A DNA stretch of 64,000 nt from G942493215 sp942493215 (lineage in GTDB: Bacteria; Bacillota_I; Bacilli_A; RF39; UBA660). The position numbers were made by a program, and so were the translations under genes. The DNA lies in NCBI GenBank assembly GCA_942493215.1, contig OW818670.1, forward strand, positions 1,430,279 to 1,494,278, read 5' to 3'. The notes under the pieces were generated by a model. It saw only the letters and a list, made by a program, of their open reading frames with translations, ran no database searches and had not been told where the DNA came from. This document shows, piece after piece, positions 51,473 through 60,731 of the stretch; the first letter of the stretch is position 1; each line of letters starts with the position of its first letter.

Positions 51473-51521
51473 CTCCTAATATTATTTACAATAAACGGTT
51501 CCCTTTTTCCTTGCATAAAAA

Positions 51522-51552
51522 AAAGTAATGAATTAATTATCTCCATTACTTT
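51522..51552 (-). terminator. pbpB terminator with the stop codon in the loop
   Basis: AAAGTAATG, 13-base loop, CATTACTTT, followed by eight T on the minus strand. The stop at 51533 lies in the loop. Confidence 0.85.
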
Positions 51553-53680
51553 CAGTAAATTTATCTTTTAGTTCAACTCTTACTACCATATCTTTATTAA
51601 GAACCGTATTAGTTTGAACACTTTGAGTGTTAACGTAGCCACTACCTTCTATTTCATATTTAGTACTGGTTATATTAAAGAATAATAAGGCTTCATTCTT
51701 TGACCAATTATTCATATTAGGCATTTTATATTCATTACCATTAGTAATTAAAAAAATCTTATCTCCCTCAATAATAGTTGTATTTTGTTTAGGATATTGA
51801 TCAATTATTTTATCACCATTACCTATAACAATAGGAATTAATCCCATACTTGTTAAGGAACTAACAGTTGCCTCTAGATTATTACTCAAATAACTTGCTA
51901 ATTTATAAGTCTTTAAATTAGTAGCTGTACTAGTATTATTAAGAATATTTTTATATTTAGCAATATCTTGCATAGCTCCTCTAACTTGTTCAACTAAACC
52001 GGAACTACCACCATTTTTAGAACGTTTTTCGGCGGCATAAATAATTATTTGAGGATCATCTTTAGGGAAAATACCAGAGAATGATGAAACATAATCACTA
52101 CTTTGATAACCATAAACAGCATCATATATTTGGGCGGTTCCCGTCTTACCAGCTACATTTAAATCAGCGATAGCATATTTAACAGCACTAGTAGCATTAA
52201 TCTTATTATTAACCACTAAATACATTAAATCGCGTACTTTCATAGCTGTTTCTTTACTAACAATATTTTCAACTTTATCAACTTCACTTTTATAAACTAT
52301 TTCTTTAGTATTAGGATCAACAATACTAGATACAATATGAGGCTTTATCATTGTACCATTATTGGCAATAATACTTAAGGCTTGTAAATGCTGAACAGAT
52401 GTTGTTGTAATTCCCTGACCAAAACCAGCCGTTAATAATTCTATTTGATAATTAAAATTAATATATCCCCCTACTTCTTGAGACAATTCAATTCCTGTTT
52501 TAGAACCAAATCCATACTTTAAGAAACAAGCTTTTAATTCATTCTTGTTTAGATAACGCGTAATTAAATTAGCGATACCTGTATTACTAGAATATTGAAT
52601 ACCAGTATCAAAGGATATTTTTCCCCAACCATATTTATTCCAATCATAGATACTGTCACTACCTACTTTAAAACTACCAGATGAATATGTATCATTACCA
52701 TCATAAACACCTTTATCAATCGCACACATATAGGTAAATGGTTTCATTGTTGATCCCGGCTCAAAAGGCATAGACACAAAAGGATTTTCATAATTAGTTA
52801 TATTTAATGTATTAGGTGAGAATGATGGTGAAGATGCTGCTCCTAATATCTTACCCGTTTTAGCTTCCATCGCAACAAAGACCATCCAATCATTCTTATC
52901 TTTTTGATATGTTAAACCAACGGCCGTTTCAAGAAATCTTTGAATATTGGAGTCAATTGTTAAATAAATATCATCACCATTGGTAGCATCAACTTTGTTT
53001 TCTGGTGTATCAGGAATTTTATATCCTAAACGATCCTGTTGATACTCTAAAGAACCATCAACACCTGATAATTCTTTATTGTATAAAGACTCTATTCCTA
53101 ACTCACCAATAATACTACCCTTATCATTTTTTTTAGCATACCCAAGAATATAAGAAGCAAAATCACCATTAGGATAATATCGCTTTGAATCTTCCGTAAA
53201 AGCAATACCTGGTAAATTTAAAGCTTCTATTTCTTCTTTCTTTAATTGTGTTATTCCTCTACCACCTGGGCCTAATTCGACTTGGTATAAATTCTGGTTA
53301 AGTAAATTATATATAGTATCTTCTTTCATATTAATAATAGGAGCTAGTGCCTTAGCCGTAACACGCTTATCAACAATATGTTTAGGAATTTTAGAACTAC
53401 CTGTTCGACTAGGATTTAAATAAGCAATAACCGTATAAGACGCCACATTGGTAGCTAGTACAGATCCACTATTATCATAAATATTACCCCTTTTTGCGGT
53501 TAGAACCGTTTTATAAGTATTACGTTTAGTCGCAAAATCTTTTAAATTTTTACCATAAATAGTAGGTGCTAAAGTCAGATATAATAATTGTGTATATATA
53601 GCTAAAATTAAAACAAGAAATATCCTAAAAACATTCTTGGGCATTGACCAATTTTGCTTTTTATCATCTCTTGTTTTCAT
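51533..53680 (-). CDS. pbpB: Class B penicillin-binding protein with PASTA domains (PBP2B/SpoVD type)
   Basis: The 715-residue septal transpeptidase has an N-terminal cytoplasmic tail and membrane anchor (about 17-40) and a dimerization domain (RGNIYDNSGSVLA). The catalytic Ser310 is in EPGSTMKP, SSN is at 364-366 and KTG at 512-514. C-terminal PASTA repeats are at about 590-705. It crosslinks septal peptidoglycan with an FtsW partner. It is the fourth gene of the mraZ cluster; PASTA also fits SpoVD. Confidence 0.95.
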   Translation of the reverse strand: MKTRDDKKQNWSMPKNVFRIFLVLILAIYTQLLYLTLAPTIYGKNLKDFATKRNTYKTVLTAKRGNIYDNSGSVLATNVASYTVIAYLNPSRTGSSKIPKHIVDKRVTAKALAPIINMKEDTIYNLLNQNLYQVELGPGGRGITQLKKEEIEALNLPGIAFTEDSKRYYPNGDFASYILGYAKKNDKGSIIGELGIESLYNKELSGVDGSLEYQQDRLGYKIPDTPENKVDATNGDDIYLTIDSNIQRFLETAVGLTYQKDKNDWMVFVAMEAKTGKILGAASSPSFSPNTLNITNYENPFVSMPFEPGSTMKPFTYMCAIDKGVYDGNDTYSSGSFKVGSDSIYDWNKYGWGKISFDTGIQYSSNTGIANLITRYLNKNELKACFLKYGFGSKTGIELSQEVGGYINFNYQIELLTAGFGQGITTTSVQHLQALSIIANNGTMIKPHIVSSIVDPNTKEIVYKSEVDKVENIVSKETAMKVRDLMYLVVNNKINATSAVKYAIADLNVAGKTGTAQIYDAVYGYQSSDYVSSFSGIFPKDDPQIIIYAAEKRSKNGGSSGLVEQVRGAMQDIAKYKNILNNTSTATNLKTYKLASYLSNNLEATVSSLTSMGLIPIVIGNGDKIIDQYPKQNTTIIEGDKIFLITNGNEYKMPNMNNWSKNEALLFFNITSTKYEIEGSGYVNTQSVQTNTVLNKDMVVRVELKDKFTESNGDN

Positions 53681-53692
53681 AATTCACCTCAA

Positions 53693-53992
53693 TTATTGAT
53701 TGTCATCAACTATTATAATATTTTCTTGATTATATGACAACCCCATTTCATCTGCAACCTTCTTAACATTTTCGAAATAAGTCATTTCATTAACTTTCAT
53801 TGTTAAGCTTTCATTCTTCTTCTCTTGAACACTAACTTTTTGCCTTAATTGTTCAACGTTCATATTAAGACTTTCTATTTTAGAACTAACAAAAACTTGT
53901 AATAGCATTGTACAAACAAATGCTAAAATAGCTGATATGTATAATATTTTTTCTCCTCGAGTAATCTTTAAACGTCTTTTTTTGGTAGTCAT
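53693..53992 (-). CDS. ftsL: FtsL-like division protein
   Basis: This 99-residue bitopic protein has a basic cytoplasmic tail (TTKKRRLKITRGEK), one membrane helix (about 15-36) and a leucine-zipper coiled coil (NMNVEQLRQKVSVQEKK). It ends with ADEMGLSYNQENII. The position between rsmH and the PBP gene is that of ftsL. It forms the FtsL-DivIC-DivIB complex. Confidence 0.9.
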   Translation of the reverse strand: MTTKKRRLKITRGEKILYISAILAFVCTMLLQVFVSSKIESLNMNVEQLRQKVSVQEKKNESLTMKVNEMTYFENVKKVADEMGLSYNQENIIIVDDNQ

Positions 53993-53996
53993 GATT

Positions 53997-54917
53997 TCAC
54001 CTTTTTGTTCTTTCTATAACTCTTAGTCTAGCACTCCTTGAACGTTTATTATCTTCTACTTCGATTAAACTTGGTTCAAGATTGGCAATAATCTTATATT
54101 GTGGTTGATAAGCATCCGGAATGGTTGGTAACTTAGATAAAGCTTTATTAACCTCACCATATTCTTTAAAAATATTTTTACAAATTCGATCTTCTAGGGA
54201 ATGAAATGTAATAACACAAATACGTCCATTTACATTAAGAAGTTTTAAGGCCTGTTTTAAAGTCGAACTAAAAACTTCTAATTCATTATTTACTTCAATT
54301 CTAATAGCTTGAAATATCTTACGTGCTGGATGTTTTTCTATCTTATATTTCATTGGTACATTATTAGCAATAATATCTACTAATTCTAAAGTTGTTTTAA
54401 TCGGTTTAATATTACGAGCCTTTATAATACCTTTAGCAATACTCGTTGCGTATTTTTCTTCACCATAATCACGAAATATTTTAACTAATTGCTCATAAGA
54501 ATAATCGTTAACAACTTGATAAGCGGATAAGGGATTATTTTGATCCATTCGCATATCTAAAGCTGCATCGGAGTGAAAACTAAATCCCCGATCAGTCTCA
54601 TCTAATTGGGGACTTGAAACACCTAAATCAAATAAAATACCATCCACACCTTTAATATCTCTTTTAGTTAATTCTTCTTCTAAATTAACAAAGTTACTAT
54701 AGATAATCTCATAGTTATTAGCAATATCACTTAATCGCTTCTTACTATATGTAATCGCATCCATATCTTGATCAAAAGCATATAAGAAACCATTCTTTAT
54801 TCTTTTTAATATCTCACTACTATGACCACCATAACCTAAAGTACAATCAACAATAATACTGTTATCTTTAAGATTAAGATAGTCGATACTTTCATTAAGT
54901 AAAACACTTTTATGCAT
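53997..54917 (-). CDS. rsmH: 16S rRNA (cytosine(1402)-N4)-methyltransferase
   Basis: The 306-residue protein starts MHKSVLLNESIDYL. SAM motif DCTLGYGGHSSEIL (about 24-37), GILFDLGVSSPQLD, RGFSFHSDAALDMRMD and CVITFHSLEDRI are all classic MraW/RsmH. The length is normal. It lies four bases before ftsL and nine bases after mraZ. Confidence 0.97.
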   Translation of the reverse strand: MHKSVLLNESIDYLNLKDNSIIVDCTLGYGGHSSEILKRIKNGFLYAFDQDMDAITYSKKRLSDIANNYEIIYSNFVNLEEELTKRDIKGVDGILFDLGVSSPQLDETDRGFSFHSDAALDMRMDQNNPLSAYQVVNDYSYEQLVKIFRDYGEEKYATSIAKGIIKARNIKPIKTTLELVDIIANNVPMKYKIEKHPARKIFQAIRIEVNNELEVFSSTLKQALKLLNVNGRICVITFHSLEDRICKNIFKEYGEVNKALSKLPTIPDAYQPQYKIIANLEPSLIEVEDNKRSRSARLRVIERTKR

Positions 54918-54925
54918 GAGTCCTC

Positions 54926-55360
54926 CTAGATATGTAGCTCCGTTGTAAATAGTTGATCAGCAATATCAGTTAACTTTTCTTCATTAACACTCATATATTG
55001 TTCCCAACGTTCTTTACTCCAAACTTCTAAACGATCATTAACACCAATAATAATACAATCTTTTTCTAAACCCGCATATTTAATTAAGGGTTCTGAAATA
55101 TTAACTCGTCCTTGCTTATCAAATTCACAAACATTTGCACCTGATAAGAAGAAACGCATAAAATCACGAGCATTTTTAGTATTAGGTAATTCTTTATATT
55201 TAGTGATAATTCTTTCCCATTCTGTTTTAGGATATATAAATAGGCAGTTATCTAAACCACGAGTTATAATAAAATTTTCTCCTAATTCATATCTTATCTT
55301 AGAAGGAATTATTAAACGTCCTTTATCATCAATTGTATGATGATACTCACCCATAAACAT
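54926..55360 (-). CDS. mraZ: MraZ, transcriptional repressor of the division cluster
   Basis: The 144-residue protein is made of two AbrB-like repeats: FMGEYHHTIDDKGRLIIPSKIR and CEFDKQGRVNISEPLI, each with the DxxGR core. It binds repeats in its own promoter. The ATG at 55360 gives the normal length; a GTG at 55372 is part of the ribosome binding site. Three operator repeats lie directly upstream. Confidence 0.97.
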   Translation of the reverse strand: MFMGEYHHTIDDKGRLIIPSKIRYELGENFIITRGLDNCLFIYPKTEWERIITKYKELPNTKNARDFMRFFLSGANVCEFDKQGRVNISEPLIKYAGLEKDCIIIGVNDRLEVWSKERWEQYMSVNEEKLTDIADQLFTTELHI

Positions 55361-55367
55361 ATTATCA

Positions 55368-55432
55368 CCCACTTATAACCACTTTGTACCACTCGTTACC
55401 ATAATTTTACTATTAATTTAGTTATTTGTAAA
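55368..55432 (-). promoter_or_regulatory. mraZ promoter with three-repeat MraZ operator
   Basis: On the minus strand AGTGG occurs three times at 10-base spacing (55393-55389, 55383-55379, 55373-55369). Upstream, TTTACA (55432-55427), 17 bases, TAAAAT (55409-55404). This fits MraZ autoregulation. The stretch 55433-55608 holds nothing else I can identify. Confidence 0.8.
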
Positions 55433-55611
55433 GGCTTTTTAAACAATTTATTAAAGTCTTTTGAAAATAATACTTTTTATAAAATATAATGGAAGATTAC
55501 TCAACCATTTCTTTTTATTTTCAATTAAAAAGACACTTCCTTACTTGGAAATGTATTACATATTAAACAATATTATTTTATAATTATGAAAGTACTTTTC
55601 TAGTATACAAA

Positions 55612-55631
55612 AAAAGAGGTTCCCCTCTTTT
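55612..55631 (-). terminator. Terminator of the tiny membrane protein genes
   Basis: AAAAGAGG, four-base loop, CCTCTTTT, then seven T on the minus strand. It overlaps the stop of the 41-residue gene. Confidence 0.85.
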
Positions 55632-55755
55632 AATAGTAAAGACATGAACCAATTATTATTGCCAATAAAACGTAAAGTACAATTATTATAACATAATTGG
55701 CTTCATAGCAAGGTTTTGAACCAGCCTCGTTATTACAAGGATTTTGACAAGCCAC
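55630..55755 (-). CDS. 41-residue Cys-containing tiny membrane protein
   Basis: The frame reads GTG-ACQNPCNNEAGSKPCYEAN, then a hydrophobic helix (about 21-38), ending SCLYY. GGGGG is seven bases before the GTG. Four Cys lie outside or at the edge of the helix. It is 25 bases after a YjcZ-like gene and of the same type, so it is likely a spore-related tiny membrane protein. The function is unknown. Confidence 0.65.
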   Translation of the reverse strand: MACQNPCNNEAGSKPCYEANYVIIIVLYVLLAIIIGSCLYY

Positions 55756-55780
55756 AAATACACCCCCTATGACTTAGGAG

Positions 55781-55864
55781 CTAAATATATGCCCCAAGTA
55801 TAATAATCAATAAAATAAATAATACTAAAACGATTGCAGCTCCAGATACTCCTGTGTTACACAT
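55781..55864 (-). CDS. 27-residue YjcZ-like tiny sporulation membrane protein
   Basis: The frame reads MCNTGVSGAA followed by a hydrophobic helix, with FILLIIILG near the end. It closely resembles the tiny YjcZ/SscA family (ALIVVLFILLIIVG pattern) found only in spore formers. GGAGG is eight bases before the ATG. It is too short for standard gene finders. Confidence 0.78.
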   Translation of the reverse strand: MCNTGVSGAAIVLVLFILLIIILGAYI

Positions 55865-55894
55865 AAGTCATTCCTCCTTTTTATCTATTCACGT

Positions 55895-55922
55895 TATTTT
55901 ATGAAAAAAAGCAATATATGTG
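55895..55922 (-). promoter_or_regulatory. Possible SigE/SigK-type promoter
   Basis: On the minus strand CACA (55922-55919), 15 bases, CATAAAATA (55903-55895), which fits the -10 pattern CATAnnnTA of mother-cell sigma factors. It is about 30 bases before the YjcZ-like gene. The evidence is weak. Confidence 0.35.
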
Positions 55923-56000
55923 AATACTTCTCATTAAATTATTGTTTTTTATTCATTTTTTTGTTATGATATTACTTGTAACAAGTAAAGGAGGAAACAT

Positions 56001-56969
56001 ATGAAAAAATTAATAATAGTCAGTCTATGTACTCTATTATTACTAACAGGGTGTGCCTATACACCAAAATTACAGGATGGAAAGGAAGTTGTTGCTAAGG
56101 TTAATGGCTTAACTATAACGGCAGAAGATTTATACTCTACATTAAGGGAAAAATACGGTGCCGATGTTTTAATAAATGCAATTGATGATTTTATTGCTAA
56201 TAAAGAAGTAACTGATAATACAGGGGCTATAAAATCAGCTGATGCTCAAGTAGCTTCAATAAAAGCTAGTTATGAACAACAAGGTTCAGACTTTGCCGCT
56301 GCATTAAAACAAGCAGGATTTGCAAGTGAACAAGCATATCATGATCTTCTTGTTGAAAACTATAAGAAAAATAAGGTATTAGAAAACTATCTAAAGAAAA
56401 ATCTTACTGATACCGAAATAGAAAACTACTATAATAGCGATGTTGTAGGAGCTCAAACTGTTCGTCACATTCTTATTATTCCTGAAACTAAGGATGATAT
56501 GACTGATGATCAAAAAGCAGCTGCTAAAAAAACAGCTTTAGAAAAAGCTGAAGGTTTAATTAAAAAACTTGATGAAGGTAATGATTTTGCTAAATTAGCT
56601 AAAGAAAATTCTGATGATACAGGTACTAAAGATAATGGTGGATTATTTGCTAACTTCACAGCTGATGGTACAGATACTGCATTCTTTGCTGCATCTAAGG
56701 CTTTAAAAGTTAATGAATACACAAAAACACCAGTGGAAAGCCAATTTGGTTATCATATTATTTTAAAAGTTAGTGAAAAAGAAAAGCCTTCACTTAAAGA
56801 TTCAAAAGATTATATTATAAAAACATTGGTTGACAAAAAAGTTGATGAAATAAATAATGATACAACTGGTAAACTTTATGCTGCTACGTTTGCTAAAATA
56901 AGAGAATCATATAAATTAGAGATTAATGATACAGCTCTTAAAACATTATACGAATCAGCTATACAATAA
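56001..56969 (+). CDS. prsA: PrsA-like foldase lipoprotein (parvulin peptidyl-prolyl isomerase)
   Basis: This 322-residue protein has the lipobox LLLTGCAY with Cys18 lipidated, an N-terminal SurA/PrsA-like helical part (about 30-145) and a parvulin domain (about 150-255: VRHILIIPETKDDMT, FAKLAKENSDDTGTKDNGG, FGYHIILKV). A C-terminal helical tail follows. It assists folding of secreted proteins at the outer face of the membrane. TAAAGGAGG precedes the ATG. Confidence 0.94.
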   Translation: MKKLIIVSLCTLLLLTGCAYTPKLQDGKEVVAKVNGLTITAEDLYSTLREKYGADVLINAIDDFIANKEVTDNTGAIKSADAQVASIKASYEQQGSDFAAALKQAGFASEQAYHDLLVENYKKNKVLENYLKKNLTDTEIENYYNSDVVGAQTVRHILIIPETKDDMTDDQKAAAKKTALEKAEGLIKKLDEGNDFAKLAKENSDDTGTKDNGGLFANFTADGTDTAFFAASKALKVNEYTKTPVESQFGYHIILKVSEKEKPSLKDSKDYIIKTLVDKKVDEINNDTTGKLYAATFAKIRESYKLEINDTALKTLYESAIQ

Positions 56970-56977
56970 AACAAACT

Positions 56978-57005
56978 AAAAGGCTCTACAAATGTAGAAC
57001 CTTTT
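56978..57005. terminator. Bidirectional terminator between prsA and pheT
   Basis: AAAAGG-C-TCTAC, AAAT, GTAGA-A-CCTTTT with one internal mismatch, then T residues. The genes are convergent. Confidence 0.8.
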
Positions 57006-57014
57006 TTTGTTATA

Positions 57015-59402
57015 TTATTTATCTCTTAACTCTGCCCCTAAATTATCTTTTAAAGACTTAATTATTTTATCTATAACATTATTTACTTCTGTATCATTTA
57101 ATGTTTTATCCTTATCTTCAAAAGTTAAAGAATAAGCAAGCGATTTTTCATCTGCTTTAACATTCTCACCAGTATAAACATCAAAGAGTTCAATATTAGT
57201 TAATAATCGTCCAGCTGTTTTCTTAATGATACTAACTAATTGTTCAGAAACAATATTCCTTTTAACAATAAATGCTAAATCTTTTCTAACACTAGGATAT
57301 TTATTAATCTCTTTATATTTTATACTCCGAACCTTTTTATTAAATAATTTATCTAAATTAAGTTCAAAAATATATATTTCTTTTTTATTGATTAGAGGAT
57401 GAACTTGACCTATATAGCCAATATTTTCATTATCAACTAGGATATTACAACTACGTCCAGGATGTAAATCTGAAAGTATTTCATTGGTTGTAAAACTATA
57501 ACGATTAGTTAAGCCTAAATAATTTAATAGATTTTCTATTATACCTTTAACAACATAGAAATCAACATTAATTCGCTTATTTTGCCAACTATTATTTAAA
57601 TAATTACCATATAACAAACCATTAATCATTGTTTCTTCCACATAATTATTATCTGCTTTTGAGTATCTTTTACCTACTTCATAAACATTAATATCTTTAA
57701 TATTACGAGATATATTGTATTCCCACATTTCTAATAAAGATGGGATTAAACTATAACGCATATATGTTCTTTCTTCACTCATCGGATTAAGTAATTTAAT
57801 GACCTCAAAATCCTTATTAGTAAATTTATAAATGTTTTCTTTAGATATTAAAGAATAAGTAATTACTTCGGTAAGACCTAAAGATTGTAAACGTGTTTTT
57901 ATGTCTTTAACGTAATGTTGATGTTTAGAAATAGTTCCCTTTTTAATAGCCGTAATAGGTAATTTACTTTGTAAATGATCATAACCAATCATTCGACCTA
58001 CTTCTTCAATAATGTCTTCTTTTATGTTAATATCTAATCTTCTGGTAGGAACTGTTACAACAAATGCTTTATTATTAACTTCACACTTAAATCCTAATGA
58101 AGTTAATACTTCCATAACATCACTTTCTGTAACGGTCATTCCTAAAACACTTATTATTTTATCTAATGTTATATTAATAACTTTAGCATTTTTATTTAAA
58201 GTGTCTTCATTTAGCATACCACCTACTACGGTACCACCAGCATATTGCTCTAATAGATAAACTGCTCTTTTTAAAGCAAACACCGTACGATTAGGATCAA
58301 TTCCTTTTTCAAATCTACTACTTGCTTCACTACGAAGAATATCTTTAGCTGTTTGTCTAATATGATAAGAATCAAATTGGGCACTTTCAATAAATATATT
58401 ATGAGTAGTATTTGTTATTTCCGTACTAAGACCACCCATAACACCAGCTAAAGCTACTGCCCCACTCTCATTAGCAATAACCATATCCGTTTCCTTTAAT
58501 GTCCTGGTAGTACCATCTAAAGTAACTAATTGTTCATCACTATTAGCCATCCGAACAATTACTCTATGACCTAATTTATCAGCATCAAAGAAATGTAGGG
58601 GTTGACCACATTCTAACATTACATAATTACTGATATCAACAACATTATTAATAGGTCTAATGCCACTAGCCATCAGCCTAGTTTTAATGAACATTGGACT
58701 TTCTTTAATAGTAACATTTTTAACTAATTTACCTAAATAAGCTGGACAATTATTTGTTTTTACTTCTAAAGTATAATTATCATTAATATTTTCACTGTTC
58801 TCATGATAATCAATACTTGGATATTTAACATTTTTCTTATATATTGCTCCTACTTCATGAGCCATTCCTAAAATACTTAATAGATCACTACGATTAGCTG
58901 TTAATTCAAAATCAATAACTTCATCATCATAACCTAAATATTCTAAAGCATTTATGCCAATTGGTGTATCACTTGGTAAAATATGAATACCATTTTTTTC
59001 TTCATCAGATACGTATTTACTCTCAATACCAATTTCTTCTAAAGCACAAAGCATCCCATTACTATCATATCCCGCTAAATGCGCTTTCTTTATTTCAATA
59101 CCACCTGGTAATTTAGCGCCAACTTTAGCAACTATTACTTTAATACCGGTGTGACAATTAGGTGCACCACATACTATTTGAACAGTTTCATCACCCATAT
59201 TAACATTACATACATGTAAATGATCGGATTCTGGATGATTAATACAACTAATTACTTCACCAACTACTAAATTAGTAGCTGTACTAATTGGCTCAACACT
59301 TTCATATTCATTACCAACTAATACCATCTTATTGGCGATTTCACTCATAGGAATATCTTTTATCGCCACATAATCATTTAAAAAGCTCTTACTAACGCGC
59401 AT
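57015..59402 (-). CDS. pheT: Phenylalanyl-tRNA synthetase beta subunit
   Basis: The 795-residue subunit has an N-terminal B1 part, an OB-fold tRNA-binding domain (VVGEVISCINHPESDHLHVC, about 42-150), B3/B4 editing domain, B5 (about 400-475), the catalytic-like core and a C-terminal anticodon-binding FDX-ACB domain (YPSVRKDLAFIV). The ATG at 59402 overlaps the end of pheS and follows GGGGGTG; a longer start is rejected. It forms an alpha2-beta2 enzyme with PheS. Confidence 0.96.
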   Translation of the reverse strand: MRVSKSFLNDYVAIKDIPMSEIANKMVLVGNEYESVEPISTATNLVVGEVISCINHPESDHLHVCNVNMGDETVQIVCGAPNCHTGIKVIVAKVGAKLPGGIEIKKAHLAGYDSNGMLCALEEIGIESKYVSDEEKNGIHILPSDTPIGINALEYLGYDDEVIDFELTANRSDLLSILGMAHEVGAIYKKNVKYPSIDYHENSENINDNYTLEVKTNNCPAYLGKLVKNVTIKESPMFIKTRLMASGIRPINNVVDISNYVMLECGQPLHFFDADKLGHRVIVRMANSDEQLVTLDGTTRTLKETDMVIANESGAVALAGVMGGLSTEITNTTHNIFIESAQFDSYHIRQTAKDILRSEASSRFEKGIDPNRTVFALKRAVYLLEQYAGGTVVGGMLNEDTLNKNAKVINITLDKIISVLGMTVTESDVMEVLTSLGFKCEVNNKAFVVTVPTRRLDINIKEDIIEEVGRMIGYDHLQSKLPITAIKKGTISKHQHYVKDIKTRLQSLGLTEVITYSLISKENIYKFTNKDFEVIKLLNPMSEERTYMRYSLIPSLLEMWEYNISRNIKDINVYEVGKRYSKADNNYVEETMINGLLYGNYLNNSWQNKRINVDFYVVKGIIENLLNYLGLTNRYSFTTNEILSDLHPGRSCNILVDNENIGYIGQVHPLINKKEIYIFELNLDKLFNKKVRSIKYKEINKYPSVRKDLAFIVKRNIVSEQLVSIIKKTAGRLLTNIELFDVYTGENVKADEKSLAYSLTFEDKDKTLNDTEVNNVIDKIIKSLKDNLGAELRDK

Positions 59403-60450
59403 CTTCGTCACCCCCTTCAATTCGATTATAATCTGACAAGAATCTTATATCATTAGTATAAAAATTTCTTATATCATTAATACCATATTTTAACATAGCA
59501 ATTCTTTCTGGTCCTACTCCAAATGCAAATCCCGTATAAATATCTGGATCATAACCACAATTTTTTAATACATTAGGATGGACCATTCCTGAACCTAATA
59601 TTTCAATCCAACCCGTATTTTTACATAATGAACAACCTTTACCACCACATTTAAAACACGAAATATCAACTTCAATACTTGGTTCTGTAAATGGGAAGAA
59701 ACTTGGTCGAAAACGAATCTCTCTTGTTTCCCCAAACATTTTACGAGCTAATATTTCTAACGTACCTTTTAAATCAGCTAAAGAGATATTCTTATCAACA
59801 ACTAACCCTTCAATTTGATGGAATTGATGAGAATGTGTAGCATCATCATCATCACGTCTGAATGTTTTACCGGGACAAATAATTCTAATTGGTCCTTTAT
59901 CAACATTTTGTTCCATTGTTCTTACTTGCATTGGCGATGTTTGGGTACGAAGTAACGTCTCATCAGTAATATAGAAACTATCTTGAGCATCTCTTGCGGG
60001 ATGGCCTTTAGGTAAATTAAGTTTTTCAAAGTTATATAAATCTAACTCAATCTCTGGACCTTCTACCACATCATAACCCATTGATACAAATAATTCGGTA
60101 ACTTCATCAATAACTTTAGTTAAAGGATGAACTCCACCTACCTTAATATTGGTACTATCTAAAGTAATATCAATTTTTTCAGATTCTAACTTAGCACTTA
60201 AAGCACTATTTTCTAATACTACTTTTTTATTATCTAATAAAGTACTAACCTCATTTTTAAAATTATTAAGAATCATTCCAAAAGCTTTTCTTTCTTCATT
60301 AGATATGGTAGCCATAATATTAGCTAAATCATTAATAACCCCTTTTTTACCCAAATACTCTACTCTTAAATCATTTAATTCTTTTAAATCTTTAATAGTA
60401 TTTAACTTGGTCTCTAATTCCTCTTTTAAATTTTTGATTTTTTCTTCCAT
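59392..60450 (-). CDS. pheS: Phenylalanyl-tRNA synthetase alpha subunit
   Basis: This is a 352-residue class II synthetase. The N-terminal coiled coil is at about 1-85. Motif 2 is ICPGKTFRRDDDDATHSHQFHQIEG, and FRPSFFPFTEPSIEVD and GMVHPNVLKNCG precede motif 3 (FAFGVGPERIAMLKYG). CFKCGGKGCSLCKNTGW is a metal-binding-like Cys cluster. The leader is a T-box responding to uncharged tRNA-Phe. It is co-transcribed with pheT. Confidence 0.97.
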   Translation of the reverse strand: MEEKIKNLKEELETKLNTIKDLKELNDLRVEYLGKKGVINDLANIMATISNEERKAFGMILNNFKNEVSTLLDNKKVVLENSALSAKLESEKIDITLDSTNIKVGGVHPLTKVIDEVTELFVSMGYDVVEGPEIELDLYNFEKLNLPKGHPARDAQDSFYITDETLLRTQTSPMQVRTMEQNVDKGPIRIICPGKTFRRDDDDATHSHQFHQIEGLVVDKNISLADLKGTLEILARKMFGETREIRFRPSFFPFTEPSIEVDISCFKCGGKGCSLCKNTGWIEILGSGMVHPNVLKNCGYDPDIYTGFAFGVGPERIAMLKYGINDIRNFYTNDIRFLSDYNRIEGGDEDAR

Positions 60451-60461
60451 TTTATCCCTTC

Positions 60462-60695
60462 TTTCTAAGAAAAAAACACATCCTATAATAAGGACGTGTT
60501 AACGTGGTACCACCTTAATTTATAATACATCAGTATTATACACTCGTATGATTATAACGTTATCATCGTTATATATTTATTATATAAAGCTACAAGACGA
60601 ATTCATATTAACTATCTTATTGGTTTCCATCATTACCAACTCTCTATAAAGAATTATTAATATTACTACTTCTTGATCAGGGCTTTTATGGTCAT
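60462..60695 (-). promoter_or_regulatory. T-box leader of pheST (tRNA-Phe responsive)
   Basis: On the minus strand AAGGTGGTACCACG (60516-60503) is the T-box core. The terminator is AACACGTCCT, loop, AGGATGTGTT plus a T run (about 60499-60472). Stem I shows the AGAGAG and GGAAACC elements. The specifier TTC (Phe) is at 60601-60599. A promoter TTTACG, 17 bases, TATAAT (60701-60696) lies just upstream. Confidence 0.92.
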
Positions 60696-60731
60696 ATTAT
60701 AACATATTATTTATTATACGTAAAGTATAAT

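Noticed and set aside
55433..55608. Promoter and short gene on the plus strand (TTGAAA, 18 bases, TATAAT near 55,490)
   Set aside because: No frame with a ribosome binding site follows, and TATAAT-like strings are expected by chance at this base composition.
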